A DNA stretch of 64,000 bases from Tolypeutes matacus (GCA_026826555.1 JAKSZT010054570.1:2672959-2736958), one strand, 5' to 3'; counted from the first letter of the stretch, positions 46,011-57,345 are shown. The notes: a model not told the origin generated them from the sequence alone. Program-made: numbers and translations.

Positions 46011-47498
46011 TTATTATAATGTAGAGTTGTAAAACTAAACCTATGGGTGGGGACTAGCATGGGCAGAGAAATAAAGCTTCATAAAGGAAGTGAAATTTGA
46101 CCTGAGCCTTGAAGGAGATAGAATATGATTAGGCTATAACAAGCAAGGAATTCATCAAAAGTGCTCCTTCATGGAAACTGTATAGCCTTAAATAATTTCA
46201 TCAGAAAAGAAGAAAGCTTTAAGTTTAATGAACTAAGAGACCATCTTCAGAAATCATATAAATGAACAGACTCAAAGAAAGTAGAAAGTAATAATTAAGG
46301 ATATTAATTAATGAAATAGTCATCAACAAACAAAAAATCCAAAATAGTCAACAAGCCAAAAGTTGATCCTTTGAAAAGAACTAACAAACTAGACAATTCT
46401 TTAGCAAAACTTGGCAAGAAAGGGAATATAACTAAATTATCAATTCCAAGGAGTACATAACTACAGATATAGTAAAGAATGCTATCGATCACTGTGTCAA
46501 CATTTTTTAAAAAATTAAATGGACAAATTAATAAAAAAATCTACATCAGAATTGATGAAAGAAAAATAAAAACCTTTAAAATTCTACATTTATTGAAGAC
46601 ATTTAGACAATGCTTTAAAATTCTCCACAATATAAATGCTAAGCCCAGATGAATCTATAGGTAAGTTCCATAAAACTCTCAAAGAACAGATCATCCCAAT
46701 TTTAAACAAGTTCTTTGTCACAATAAAAGAAAGGTAGACATTTCCAAATTATTTTATATGAGGACAGCATAACTCTTATTCTAAAATAAGATGAATATAT
46801 TCTGAATAAAAAGCCTAAGCAAGGTATTAGCAAACTGAACTCAAAAGTATATAAAAGATAATACAGCATAACCAGTTATGGTATATCCCACAAAAGCAGA
46901 ATGGCCTTAATAATAGAAAATCCTTAACTATAATTCACCATATTAACAGATTAAAATAGAAAAATAAAATCATAATAGATGCCGTAAAAGTATTTGATGA
47001 AATTCAGTATCTATTTTAATAGTCTTAGTAAATTAGAAATAGAGATAAAGAGATTTACTTTTTAAATGCGCCTAGAGAATACATCATCCCAAATTTGGAA
47101 ATATTAGAATTATTTTCCTCAAAATCAGGAGTAATTTTATCTTACTTCTATGCAGTACTGAATATGAGATCTTAGCCAGTGTAATAAAACAAGAAAAATA
47201 TATTAGAGTCACAAGAATTGGAAAGGAGAAACTAAAATTGTCGTTATTTATGATTATGTGAACATTTACAAAGAAAACCCAAAATAACTTATAGAAAAGT
47301 TATTTAAAATAATTGATGCACTTAAAATTGGCTGGTAAATATATATATGCGTATGTGTATTGGTATATATATATATATATTCATGTGTTCAAAAGTTAGT
47401 TGTGTTTCTAGACAACAGTAGCAAACAATATAGAAAATATAATTATTGGGAAGGCAACATTTACAATAATACTGGAGAATATCAAGAATCAAGGAATA

Positions 47499-47721
47499 GG
47501 GGAGCAGATGTAGCTCAAGTGATTGGGTACCTGTTTCCTTCCCACATACAAGGTCCCAGGTTTGATCCCTGGTACTTCCTAGAAACAAACAAACAAACAG
47601 TAACAAGAACAAAAAAAAAACCTCTCATTGGGGAACAAAAGTAGCTCAGTGGTTGAGTGCCTGCTTCACAAGTACAAGGTCCTGGGTTCAATCCCCAGTA
47701 CCTCCTAAAAAAAAAAAAAAA
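47499..47721 (+). mobile_element. Two tandem DAS-type SINE units with one TSD
   Basis: Unit 1 is 'ggggagcagatgtagctcaa' with 'caggtttgatccctgg' and a CAAA tail. Unit 2, from about 47633, 'ggggaacaaaagtagctcag', has 'ctgggttcaatccccagta' (good B box) and a poly(A). A perfect 12-bp TSD (aatcaaggaata) lies at 47487-47498 and 47722-47733, outside the pair and not between the units. The second unit is closer to tRNA-Ala than the first. Confidence 0.92.
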
Positions 47722-48538
47722 AATCAAGGAATAATGCTAAAAAATATACAAGTTGAAATACATTACAACAAACATAAATAAATGGAAAGATAAATCATGT
47801 TCTTAGATAAGAAGACTTACTATAAAAATGATTATTCCCAAATTGAGCTATAGATTCAATACAATTCCAATTAAAGTGCCAACAGAGTTTTTTGTAAAAT
47901 GTGATAATATAGCTATAAACATATATTAAAAAAAATAGAATGCTGTGAGTAGCCAGGATATTTCTGAATAAGAACTGGGAGTAGGCACATGCCCTATTAG
48001 ATATCAGAAGTTATGAAACCATGGGAATTAAAACAGTATATTTTTTGTGCAGGGTTAGACAAATTGATTAATGGGATGGAAGAGAAAAAACAAAAATAGA
48101 CCCAGAAATAAATGAAACTTTGCATTAGGAAAAATATGGAATGTCAGATCAGTGAAGGAAATTAAGGCTTATACAAGAAATGGAGCTAGAACAAATGGGT
48201 TCTCTATGTGACAAACTAATCAATGGAACCCTAGCTCACTTCATGGCCAAATACCAAACCCAGATAAATCAAGGACTTAAATGTCAAATACAAAACTCAA
48301 AAACTCAGCAAAAAAATAAAGGGAAATATCTTTTAAATCTTGAGGTAGAGAAATATTTTTAAAGAAGACATGAAAAATGATGACTATAAAGGAAAAGATT
48401 GATAAGTTTGACTATATTAAAGTTAAGAATATTTGTTCATCTCAAAACATAATAAAGTGAAATGACAAGTTGAAAGCTAGGAGAACATATTTGCAATGCA
48501 CACTATTGACAAAGGATTAGGGTTAAAACCATATAAAG

Positions 48539-48726
48539 GGGAAGCGGTTGTGGCTCAATCAGTGGGGCTCCCATTTACCATGTGGGAGGCCCTGGGTTTG
48601 GTTCCCGGGGCCTCCTGGTGGGGGCAGGCCCGCCCGCGCGGCGTGGTTGGCTGACCCGGCGAGCACAAGCAGCAAGGGGGGGATAGGTGAATAAATAAAT
48701 AAAATCTTTAAAAAAAAAAAAAAAAA
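48539..48726 (+). mobile_element. DAS-type SINE with GC-rich right part
   Basis: 'ggggaagcggttgtggctc', then 'taccatgtgggaggccctgg' and a decayed B box. After it comes a GC-rich segment with 'gcgagcacaagcagcaagg', then (AAAT)n and poly(A). A 9-bp TSD (catataaag) lies at 48530-48538 and 48727-48735. The right part is shared with the copies at 58312-58535 and 59185-59355, marking a separate subfamily from the CAAA-tailed one. Confidence 0.9.
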
Positions 48727-48967
48727 CATATAAAGAACTATAAGTCAGTAAGAAAAGCAAAAACAACCCAATGTAAAAATAGGTAAAACACTTGAGCAGG
48801 CATTACCGAATAGGAAACCCTATAAGCAGTAAACATTTGAAGATATAAATTCAACAACATTAATGATCTAGGAAATGCAAATCAAGGCCACAGTGACTTT
48901 TTACCCATTTAATAGCTAAAAATGACAATAACAAATGGTGGAAAGGATATGGATCCAGAGGATCTCT

Positions 48968-49434
48968 CTCTTTTTTTTTTTTTTTGGCTTAAAAACAGAA
49001 ATTTATTCTCTCACAGTTCAAGAGTCTAAAACTCTGAAATCAAGGTGTCAGTATTGGCCATGCTCTCTCCGAAGGCTCTAGGAGACGTTCCTTCCTTGCG
49101 TCTTCCTAGCTTCTGGTAGTTACTGGAAATCCTTAGGATTTCTTGGCTTGTGGCAGCATTACTCAAATCTCTGCCTCCATCTTGACCTGGCCATCTTCCC
49201 TCTAGGTCTGTCTTTGTGTGATGTCCTTTCTGTGTCCATGTGTCTGTGTCTCTTTTCTTCTCATAAGGACATCAACCATATTGGATTAGTACTCACCCTA
49301 ATCCAGCATGATCTCATCGTAACTTGATTATATTGCAAAGACCCAATTTCCAAATAAGGACACATACAAAGGTGCCAGGGGTTAAGACTTCAATATATCT
49401 TTTGGGGGGACCCAACTGATCCCATAAGAGCCTG
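48968..49434 (-). mobile_element. Polyadenylated MLT1 LTR retrocopy, - strand
   Basis: On the - strand the element starts essentially at the 5' end of an MLT1-type LTR ('tcccccaaaagatatattg' region). It contains 'cttatttggaaattgggtc' and 'tccaatatggttgatgtcc', then the signal AATAAA (49007-49002), and stops 16 nt later, where a run of 15 As (Ts at 48971-48985 on +) begins. A perfect 13-bp repeat (ccagaggatctct) flanks it at 48955-48967 and 49435-49447. A normal LTR insertion has a 5-bp duplication and no poly(A). This one has both hallmarks of L1-mediated retroposition, so it is best read as an LTR-terminated transcript (U3-R) copied back by L1 machinery. Confidence 0.85.
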
Positions 49435-50154
49435 CCAGAGGATCTCTTTTACGTTATTTGTGGGAGTAAACTGGTGAAACCATTTTGGAAAATAGTTTGT
49501 GGTTATCTCTTAAACAATCATGTATCTTATGACCAATATTTCCACTCTTCAGTATATATCCAAGAGAAACTCTTGCAGATTTATAACAGGAAATATGTAT
49601 AGGAATGTTCATAGTAGCCCTGTTCATAACAGCAAAAACCTGAACTAATCCAAAAGCCCATCAACAGGAGAGTAGTTGTACAAACTGGTGTACTGTACAA
49701 GGAAGAGCATATTATATGTCAGTCTAAACAAACCACCGCAACATGCAGCAATATTATGTTAAGCTTTAAAAGTTCTCCCAAGTTACTTTTAACATACTCT
49801 TATCAAGTTAAAAACAACAAAAATTGTATATACGAATACATATATGCAAGAAAACGGTATGCATATATACGTGAAAAGGAAAGCGAGGTTATGAATCAAA
49901 ATAGGAGCCACGAAGATGGTAGTCTCAGGTAGGGGAAGACGGCAGCATGGGATGTGGAGGGGGACACATGATTCCATGTAGGCTGTTTTCAAGGTCCTAA
50001 CTTTAATTCTGGGTTGTGGTTTTCGTGGATGCTTATTAGAGAATTGAAGCTAATTAATAAATTACTGGCCACACACGGATCAATGATGAGAATGTGTCCT
50101 GAACTAAAGATGATGACTAATCCATTTAATCATTCTTAGGGAAGAACGGGAACT

Positions 50155-50425
50155 TTATAGGTCTCTAGAGCAGTTCTATCCAGATTTGAGCAAAAGAACA
50201 GAACTCTCTGAGATGATGAAAATGTTCTATATCTGTGCCACCCAATGCTGGAGCCACTAACCACACTGAGCACTTGATATGTGGCCGGTGAATGGAAAAA
50301 CTACATTTTCAATTATATTTTATTTTAATTTATTTATATTTAAATTTACATAGCCACGTGGTGCAAGCATCTTTCAGTGGTTCTGGGATCTGTGTGTAAA
50401 TTGGCTTTGGCTTAAGTAAAGGTTC
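50155..50425. mobile_element. hAT-like DNA transposon remnant
   Basis: Contains 'gagcagttctatccagatt', 'tgtgccacccaatgctgga', 'gagcacttgatatgtggcc', 'ggtgaatggaaaaactac' and 'acatagccacgtggtgcaa'. This is the order of a mammalian non-autonomous element that starts 'cagtgctgtccaata' and ends 'tgtggctagtggctac'. Family naming is uncertain. A relative lies at 58254-58700. Confidence 0.5.
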
Positions 50426-50429
50426 TTAA

Positions 50430-51958
50430 TGGGAAGTAGCTCAAAATAAGGCTGACCAAAGACATAAATTATTTACCTTGTGGAAAATCAAGTTCACCAT
50501 TTCCAAAGTGTGGAATACGTACTTTCCTTTCCTCTTCTTGTTGTGCGACTCAGAGTGTGTGAGCAAGTCTCTTTCATACCTCAAGGACAAACTGCCAGCT
50601 TAAGATATTCATTCATTCATTTTTCCATTCATTCATTTTTTCTCTTTCTCCTTTCCCCAAAAACCCTTCTTTTGGTAAACCAACAAGGATCCTTAAGACA
50701 CAGGCCAGTTCTTACTTGAGTAAAGTCTAAGGCTGCATGTTTAAATGTATTTACCTCCTTCTTGTTAATAGCATCATTCAATCACAGTTTAGTAGCTTCC
50801 AAGTGCGAGGATTAGAAGTGTCGGGGGAATTGCTCACTCAAACCAGGAAACGTGGGGTTTTTAGTTCAAACAGTATCTGAAGGAAACTGGTAGTCAACAG
50901 CTGAGAAGCTGAAAGATCAGATCAACACCTCCCTTTGAAGTAATGACTACTCAGAATGTAAGTATAACAATGTTCATTACTGCCAGAACTCCAAGTGGCT
51001 GTTTCTGATGCATGCCTTAGAATGTATCATAAAATCTATAAAAATATCAACAAGATGCTTTCAAGTGACACAAAACAGCTAGAGTACCCTATTTGCAGGG
51101 ACACTGCTGTTAAAAGGCAATTTGCTGGATTGCTTTCCATCTGGGACAGAGGCAAGTACCTTCCAGTCGCTCTGTCTCCCCTCGCATCCCTCTTTGCTCC
51201 CATCCCCCACCCCCAACTAGAAACTAAGGTTTCTAAAGTTTCATTTGTGCTTCCTTTGAGGGCCAGGAGGAGAAAATGAAGCTTATCTTGGCTTGCTTCT
51301 CCACTCTCCTAAGAGATTCAGAGACAAAAAGATTGCTTTCAGAAAATAATAATGCCAAATGAGCATTAAAATAATAAACGGATTTTCTGGAAATTAGATT
51401 CTCAGAGGTCATGTAATTAAAAGTTAGGAGGAAAACACACCTCAAGCTTGATTGGAGGAGACAACTAGAGCCAGGGCAAATACTTCCACCGTACTTAAAC
51501 TTCCATTCAAGGTTGTAAGCACGGGACCTGGTTGATTAATCTATTTGCATACTTCCACGAGGGATAACAAGCACAGTGTAGTATCATTTCAGAAGCACTG
51601 ATTATTAATAATAATGAGGGGTGTGATTAGAGCTGTGAATATCTAGGGGTCACAGCGGGGCAAGCGGCAAACATGAGTCAGCACACAATATTTCAAAAAT
51701 AAACAAAGGCCTTAAACTGCCTGAGGAGATGCTTGGGTGCCTTTCATGGTACTGAATCTTGTTGTATTAGATTTTGACACAGTTAAAACAAGAAAACTTA
51801 CTTCTTATATACTGTCCTCAGAAAGACTTTGTGGAAATTTGGATCCGCTTGGCAACTGGAGTTTCAGAAATGTACTCTCCTCGTTACTAGGCTTACTAGT
51901 GAGTCTTTCAGTAAGGATGCATTTCTTCATCTTCTCCCAGCAACCCCCATCCCACAAT
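50430..51958. other. Repeat-poor single-copy region
   Basis: This is the longest part of the window with almost no recognisable repeat, apart from a small (ATTC)n patch at about 50608-50640. Short open frames (50480-50719, 50995-51279, 51737-51964) lack domains and splice context. A bZIP/MARE-type motif 'atgagtcagcac' is at 51673. It could hold non-coding regulatory sequence; nothing more can be claimed. Confidence 0.5.
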
Positions 51959-51959
51959 C

Positions 51960-52100
51960 CTTGATCTGAAGGTTGCCTTGCTGATGGGGGCACCGAGGTT
52001 CAGGGTAAACAGACCTACCCAAGCACACAGAGCTAGTCAGGGACCAAGCCATGGACCAGCAATTCCCTTCCCCCGACCCGCTGCCTATTCAGTGTTCTCT
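51960..52100 (-). mobile_element. MIR SINE fragment, - strand
   Basis: 'ggcaccgaggttcagggtaa' and 'cacacagagctagtcaggga', followed by 'caagccatgga', are the antisense MIR core and B-box side. Degraded. Confidence 0.55.
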
Positions 52101-52889
52101 AAATAACAGCCACCAAAAATCAAATTTCATTCCCTACCCCCAGGGCTAGAAAGCCAGATTTGAGCAAAAGGACAGGATTACATATCATCTTGCTGCAAAA
52201 TTCTGGGCACTTGATAAGCCAGCTTAAACAGTGCTACACTACATCAAATCAACAAGCCATTTTTAAAGCACTGTGTTTCACACAAAAGAGTATTTGGTGA
52301 GGAATAGAAGCAGAGTGACTTTTTAGGCCAATATGTTCAGATGAATTAAACTGGTTGATATCTTTATTTGAGGAAATGCTTTTCAGTCGATGCCCCTCAC
52401 TCCAAAACAAACACAAAAGGATAACTGGGAATAACTGTTCTAATGAATGTGCTATATGCTAAGGAATGTGACTGTATGAATGAGTATACACAAATGCCTA
52501 ACTGTAAATATTGTCCACCCTCTGGCTGCAGAGTCTTTAACAAATCTTTCTTCCAAGAGTGTGTTCTGTACCCCAAATATACACAACGGCCTGCACTAGA
52601 AGGTGCTTTCAGATCAAATGTTCTCTGGTTCCATAATTTGAAGTTTTCCTTCAGATTTCTTAGCTCTTCTGTTAAACATAAAAGATGGTGATCACATAGC
52701 TTCATTTTTAGATGCAGTTTGAGCCTTATTAGTAGACTCTTACAGCATGATTCCTTTTAAATATTATTACGAAAGCTTTGCTTTTTAATGCCACAAACAC
52801 CTTTTCAAAAATATATCTTCAACTGTCAGCTTCCTAAGTCGTCCTTTCGATTCTAATACGCTGGAAATGAGGCGAGGCCGCAAATCCTC
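52101..52889. other. No recognisable feature
   Basis: Single-copy-looking DNA. An 82-codon + frame (52443-52691) and a 102-codon - frame (52397-52705) overlap the same bases and show no known domain, so at most one could be real. I think neither is. Confidence 0.45.
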
Positions 52890-53175
52890 CTTTTCTGAGA
52901 GGTGCGGTCAAAGCCCCCTCTCCTTGGATCTTGGTAGCTTTGTGACTTCTTGACCAATAGAGAATGTGGCAGAAGCAATGCTGTGCCAGCTTCTGGGCCT
53001 TGGTCTTAAGAGTTTGGCAGCTTCCATTTCCTGTCTCCAGAATAGACTCCAGAATAGTGAGGAAACCAAAACAGCCTCACAGAGGAAGCCACATAAACAG
53101 AAACTGAGGCCCTGGCTGAAAATCCATCCAGCAGTTAGCATCAACTTGTTGGTCACGTTAGTGAGCCATCATGGA
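52890..53175 (+). mobile_element. MLT1-like LTR fragment, + strand
   Basis: 'ttggatcttggtagctttgtg', 'cttgaccaatagagaatg' and 'ggcagaagcaatgctgtgcc' follow the pattern of old MaLR LTRs (MLT1 group). The right end fades near 53170. Subfamily unresolved. Confidence 0.5.
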
Positions 53176-53420
53176 AGTTGTTTTAGATCTCTGGCTGCTA
53201 AAACAAATACCACACAATAGGCTGGCTTAAACAACGAAAATTTATTGGCTCCTGGTTTTGAGGCTCGGAGAAGTCCAAATTCGAGGTGTCAGTGAGGCAG
53301 TGCTTTCATCCCAAAGACGACGGTGTCCTCTGGCTGGCTGTGACCAACCCAGCCCAAGGACATATAGCCAGGTAACGGCAGAGGTAGGCCACCCACCTAA
53401 ATCTGCCTTAGCTTCCATTC
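53176..53420 (-). mobile_element. LTR-like element, - strand
   Basis: 'gctgctaaaacaaatacca' with 'ggctggcttaaacaacg', 'aaaatttattggctcctgg' and 'gaagtccaaattcgaggtgt' is the reversed R-U3 order of MaLR/ERVL-type LTRs. It carries the reversed signal 'tttatt' (AATAAA on -). It lies next to an LTR fragment of opposite orientation. The U3 side is unclear. Confidence 0.5.
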
Positions 53421-53649
53421 TGTACTGCTCCCTCTGTAGGTTGTCGCTCTTGAAGATTCATCCCTGTACGGTTTCATCTGTTGGCCCTCGGCACATGATG
53501 CCCACATCAGTTTTGACAGTTCTGACTTCATGAGCTCCTGTCAGGTCTTTGTAAGAGCATAGATAAATGTCCCATCGGATCTCCCTCCTCTGTGCTACCT
53601 CTAACCCATACACATATGCTCTTGTTCTTACCATTGTATTTTGATTCAT
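53421..53649. other. No recognisable feature
   Basis: Short segment between LTR and L2 remnants. Open frames on both strands (53258-53533 +, 53458-53649 -) overlap and are not supported. Confidence 0.4.
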
Positions 53650-55180
53650 TTTGTGGCCACTACCTCCCTACTGGGCTGTAGAGACCCTGCTAGGTCCTAT
53701 TCATGGTATATTCAGTTCCTGACACATAGTAGACTCTCCACAAGCATATTTAACTGCATTATTCCCCTACTTCCATCTCAAACTTGATATGTTCCAAACC
53801 AAACCTTTATCATTTCAATCCCCAACTGGATCCCCTTTTCCTTTTCTCTACTTCTGCCAAAGATTTCAATCTTCTTACAGTCCTACAGTCTCTCCAAGTG
53901 TAGTATTTGATTACTGCTTCAGTTCTTCAAAATGCCTCTTATCTCTCACCTGTTCATTTTATTCCCCTGTTGCAGTACCCACTATACTATGTATAGATGA
54001 GTGTAATTATCCCAGAACTGACCTTCCTGCTTCCTGATTCCCTCTTCCAATCCATTTTGAACAATTCTTCACAAATATTGGGTGGGCCTTTTAAATACAT
54101 TGTCTTTATCTCATCAGGGCCCTGCTCAAAATCTCTCAGTGGCCCATGACCACAGGATAATTGTGTATCCATTGGGAAGCTTTCAACTACAAGAAATAGA
54201 GATAGCTTTAAATAATAAAATTTGGGTTCTCAAATAAAAGAGGAAAAAAAGGAAGCCCAGAAGTAGGATCTAATGGCTCAGAGATATTAGGGGTCTGGTT
54301 TCTGTCCACCTCTTCAGTGTTGTCTCCATGCTAACACTCATGGTTTGGGGTGCCTAGCAGTGATCTGAAGGGCTACATGCTCCCTCCATGACTCCCAGTG
54401 GGAGTCCTTGGCTTTTTATAAAGGTAAAGAAGAAATTTTTTCCAGAAGTATGCAGTGAACCTTTTCTTTCATCTATTTAGCAGACAAAATTTGTTGTGGC
54501 TTTAAAATAAAGATCTACTTATTGTTTATTTACATGTCTGACATGGGTTGACTGCAGTTCTGCTTCCTCTCAGCTTCAGTCTGGGGAATGAATTGAAGGA
54601 GCAGCTCTTACGTGGAATCACACTTTGTCTCACTTCCATAGGCCAAATGAGTCACATGGCCCAAGCCATAAGGGGTAAAATCCTCCCACAGTAAGAATTG
54701 GCAAGTGTTGTGAATATAGAAGATATACCACAATTTCTTAAGCTTGAATTGGGTCACCTACCTATTTCTGAATCCTTCATCAGCAAAGAGGTGGAGAATA
54801 TCCTTAGACCAACAGGCTTACCCTTGATCTGAGGTGTAGCCCCCCAATTTTCTTGCTACTCAATTAGGGAAGAGTAGTTGGGGACTCAATCACAATGCCC
54901 AATATACTTAGCATTCAAGGTCTTTCACACTCTTTTCCTAACCTAACAATCCAGTCTTATCTTCTATTGCTCTCTTGCTCATCAGTTAATGCCTTTTTCT
55001 AGGTACAGACTTTTCCAACATCTGCTTATGTTGGTTCTCAGCCTGGATTGCTTTCTTCTGACATCCTCTCCTAGCCACATCTTCCCCTACTTCTAGGAAG
55101 CTCTTGCCTATCACTCTGATCCACTGATATTGCTTCTTCTCTAACCTCACCCAGCACTAACTAACATAGATTCATAAACT
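53650..55180 (+). mobile_element. L2 LINE remnants, split by an unclassified insert
   Basis: 'agagaccctgctaggtcct' to 'cctgacacatagtagactc' (53680-53740) is the L2 3'-end phrase. 'cagggccctgctcaaaatctctcagtggccc' (from 54116) matches the L2 'cccctgctcaaaaccctccaatggct' block. After about 54890 the expected next L2 blocks follow: 'tctttcacactcttttccta' and 'ttctaggaagctcttgccta' up to 55150. The region 54170-54890 interrupts this order, has a different composition, and is not identified. L2 is a mammal-wide, long-inactive LINE. Confidence 0.55.
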
Positions 55181-55499
55181 TTGAGATAGTTAAGGATCTT
55201 AAAAATAACTTCGTGTGGACTTTCTACAGGGAGAACACACCAATCCTTTAAGATGCTTTACCTTTACACACACACAGAAAAGTAGATAGAAACACCGCAT
55301 GATATAGTCACTCATGGTTATTCACAGTTTTCATTAGCATATTAAAATCTCTGATCAGTTTTACTATAAAGAAATTATTAAACTTTATTTAAATTAGCAT
55401 TTCCTGAACATATTTGTTATTGGTTAATATCCTGCACAAACTACTAAGTATTCTTTGTAACCCAGTTTGGAAAACGCTGATGTAGACCAAACCCCTCAT
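55181..55499. other. No recognisable feature
   Basis: AT-rich; a short (AC)n stretch at about 55266. Nothing identified. Confidence 0.4.
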
Positions 55500-55868
55500 T
55501 TTCTGGATTATATTACTGAAATCCAGATAGTTCTAGTGGTTTGTGTAAGGTCACACAGCAGGTATGGTGTAATGGAAAGAGATCCAGGCTTGGAGATGGG
55601 ACTGAGTTTGAGGACTATTTCTACCATTTAACTAGGTGTTTTAATGTAGGTAACCACAAAACATTTGGATGTCAATGTCCTCATGTTTTAAGTGAAGATC
55701 ATAATAATGTTTACTTCTCAGTGCTGTTATGAGAATTAAATGAGATAATGTGTGAAATCACATTAATAAATTCATTATTCCATACTAATATAATGTCATT
55801 ACATTTGGAAAGCTAGTACTAAACTCAAGTCTCCAGACTCCCAGTCCAGTGCTCACTGTTCTACAGCA
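55500..55868 (-). mobile_element. MIR SINE (-), split by a second MIR
   Basis: Left half: 'gtgtaaggtcacacagcag' (55544-55562). Right half: 'aaactcaagtctccagactc' and 'cagtccagtgctcactgtt' (55823-55862). Together they give one antisense MIR interrupted at about 55563-55800. Confidence 0.65.
55563..55765 (+). mobile_element. MIR SINE nested in another MIR
   Basis: Sense MIR order: 'tggtgtaatggaaagagatcc', 'taccatttaactaggtgttt', 'tgtcctcatgttttaagtga', 'gttatgagaattaaatgaga'. It sits between the halves of an antisense MIR, so it is the younger of the two. Confidence 0.75.
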
Positions 55869-55959
55869 TACAGGCTCCAAGTCTCTACGATTCTTTTGGT
55901 CACTAATTCTTTTGCTATTTTATTAACCATTTGGCCAGTTCATTTATGAGCACCAGAGT

Positions 55960-56090
55960 ACTCAGCAAGATTGTAAGTTCCTTCAAAGTAGGTAACGTGC
56001 ATCTTCTACTGCCTTTATTTCTTTATAGCACCAAGCAAAATATTATGTACATAACAAGTATTCGACAAATATCCAATAAATTGAATTTAC
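55960..56090 (+). mobile_element. L2 LINE 3' end
   Basis: 'agattgtaagttccttcaaag' and 'gtattcgacaaatatccaat' match the L2 3' end ('agactgtaagctccttgagg ... gcgctcaataaatatt'). Confidence 0.6.
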
Positions 56091-56398
56091 TCCAGAAGCC
56101 AATTGGAAAATCGTTCTCATTATAGAGGAATTTATTTGAAAGGAAAATGTTCAGAAAGGCACTATTTCCTTAGTATCTTCCTAAATACTAGGAAAGAATA
56201 CTAAGAAGGTAATTCAGTGCCCTGAAAGAAGTATACTGGTGCAGAGGGAGTTTCAAAGAAAATCAAATGAATAATATAAAAGTTTGACCTGTTAAAGTAA
56301 GGTTTAGGAATTGATCATTGCTAATACTTGTTAAGAAAAATTCTAATTTTGTTTCATAATGACAAGTCCTTGCAATGTCAGGGTTCTATTTACAGTTT

Positions 56399-57074
56399 TG
56401 TCTTAGTTTGCCAAATGGCTGCAAATGCAAAACATCAGAAATCTGTTGGCTTTTATAAAGGGTATTTATTTGGGATAAAAGCTTACAGTTATAAGGCTGT
56501 GAAAAGTCCAACTCAAGGCACCATAAGCTGCCACGTGTTGAAGCAAGATGGCTACGGATCTCTGCCCAGGTTTCAGCCTTCTCTTCTGGGCTCACCCTTT
56601 CCTCTTGAGCTCCATGAGCCCAGCCTCTTGAGGCTTCATGCTTAAGTGATCCCATAGTCCTCCCTCTTCTGGCATAGAGCTTGTTTGTTTCTGGGCCTCT
56701 TATATCAGTCTCCGTTGCTCTGCTCTCTTTCCAATTTTAGCTGTAAGCAGAATGCAAATGGCTCATCCCTCCCTGGGGCCTCAGCTGTTTGAGCTTTCTC
56801 CTTTCTGTCACATGACAGGATAAAAAAATGACAGAGCTCTCTCTTCCTGTATCTCTGAGTAAGTGTCCACTTATATCAGACCCAGAAAAGGAGTGGGGAC
56901 TCAACCTGAGTTATGCCTTACTGACATAGTTGAAAAAGCCTAAAGCAATCTTAACAGGTAATCTAATTCAATTAATGTAATGCAATAAAGGGTATCCCAC
57001 CCAGAGGAAGAGATTAGTTTATAAACATAAGCTTTCTTTTTTGGGGATTCATAAAATAATCTCAAACTGCCATA
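56399..57074 (-). mobile_element. Solo LTR (ERVL/MaLR-like), - strand, with 5-bp TSD
   Basis: The 676-bp element starts on + with 'tgtcttagtttgcc' and ends 'ctcaaactgccata'; on its sense (-) strand it runs TA(TG)...CA. A 5-bp duplication 'agttt' flanks it (56394-56398 and 57075-57079), typical of retroviral integration. On the - strand, AATAA-type text near the end ('tttatt' at about 56466 on +) supplies a poly(A) signal. No internal retroviral sequence is present. The style ('ggcttttataaagggtattt') fits LTRs that I associate with xenarthran genomes, but the family name is not certain. Confidence 0.75.
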
Positions 57075-57079
57075 AGTTT

Positions 57080-57345
57080 CAAAATACTTCAAATAAGCAT
57101 ATTTGATTTCATACATATTCCATAATAGACTAGGGCTGCCAATTTTAAATTGTAGGGAAGTGGGCAAAAATTGAGCTTTATTATTTCCATTGTTTGAGAA
57201 TTGGTAGGGCATTCAGATTGTACACTGATTCTAGAACTTCCTATGTAAAAGCATCATTTTCCAAAATAAGTGGAAAATACTTCACTCTGTAGAGTCAAGC
57301 TTTCACCAATGCCGGGATTAAACCTTGAAGCAGAACTAATTTACT
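57080..57345. other. No recognisable feature
   Basis: AT-rich spacer ending in the left TSD of the twin-primed element. Confidence 0.4.

Larger units (their letters stand above)
46150..50040 (+). mobile_element. Old L1 (L1M-type) ORF2 to 3' end, + strand, with three insertions
   Basis: Decayed ORF2 runs in order from the linker before RT ('gccaaaagttgatcctttga' at 46358) through RT text ('ccagttatggtatatccca' near 46872; 'attcaccatattaacagat' near 46932), the C-terminal region ('caaaggattagggttaaaacc' near 48510) and the 3' end ('tgttcatagtagccctgtt' near 49608). It is interrupted by a SINE pair (47499-47721), a SINE (48539-48726) and a retroposed LTR (48968-49434). Each has a TSD that restores the L1 reading. 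Confidence 0.7.

Noticed and set aside
48955..49447. Ordinary MLT1 solo LTR
   Set aside because: The 13-bp flanking repeat, the poly(A) placed just after AATAAA and the missing U5 fit retroposition better than retroviral integration.
52397..52705. 102-codon - strand frame overlapping an 82-codon + frame
   Set aside because: Mutually overlapping frames on both strands without known domains. No support for either.
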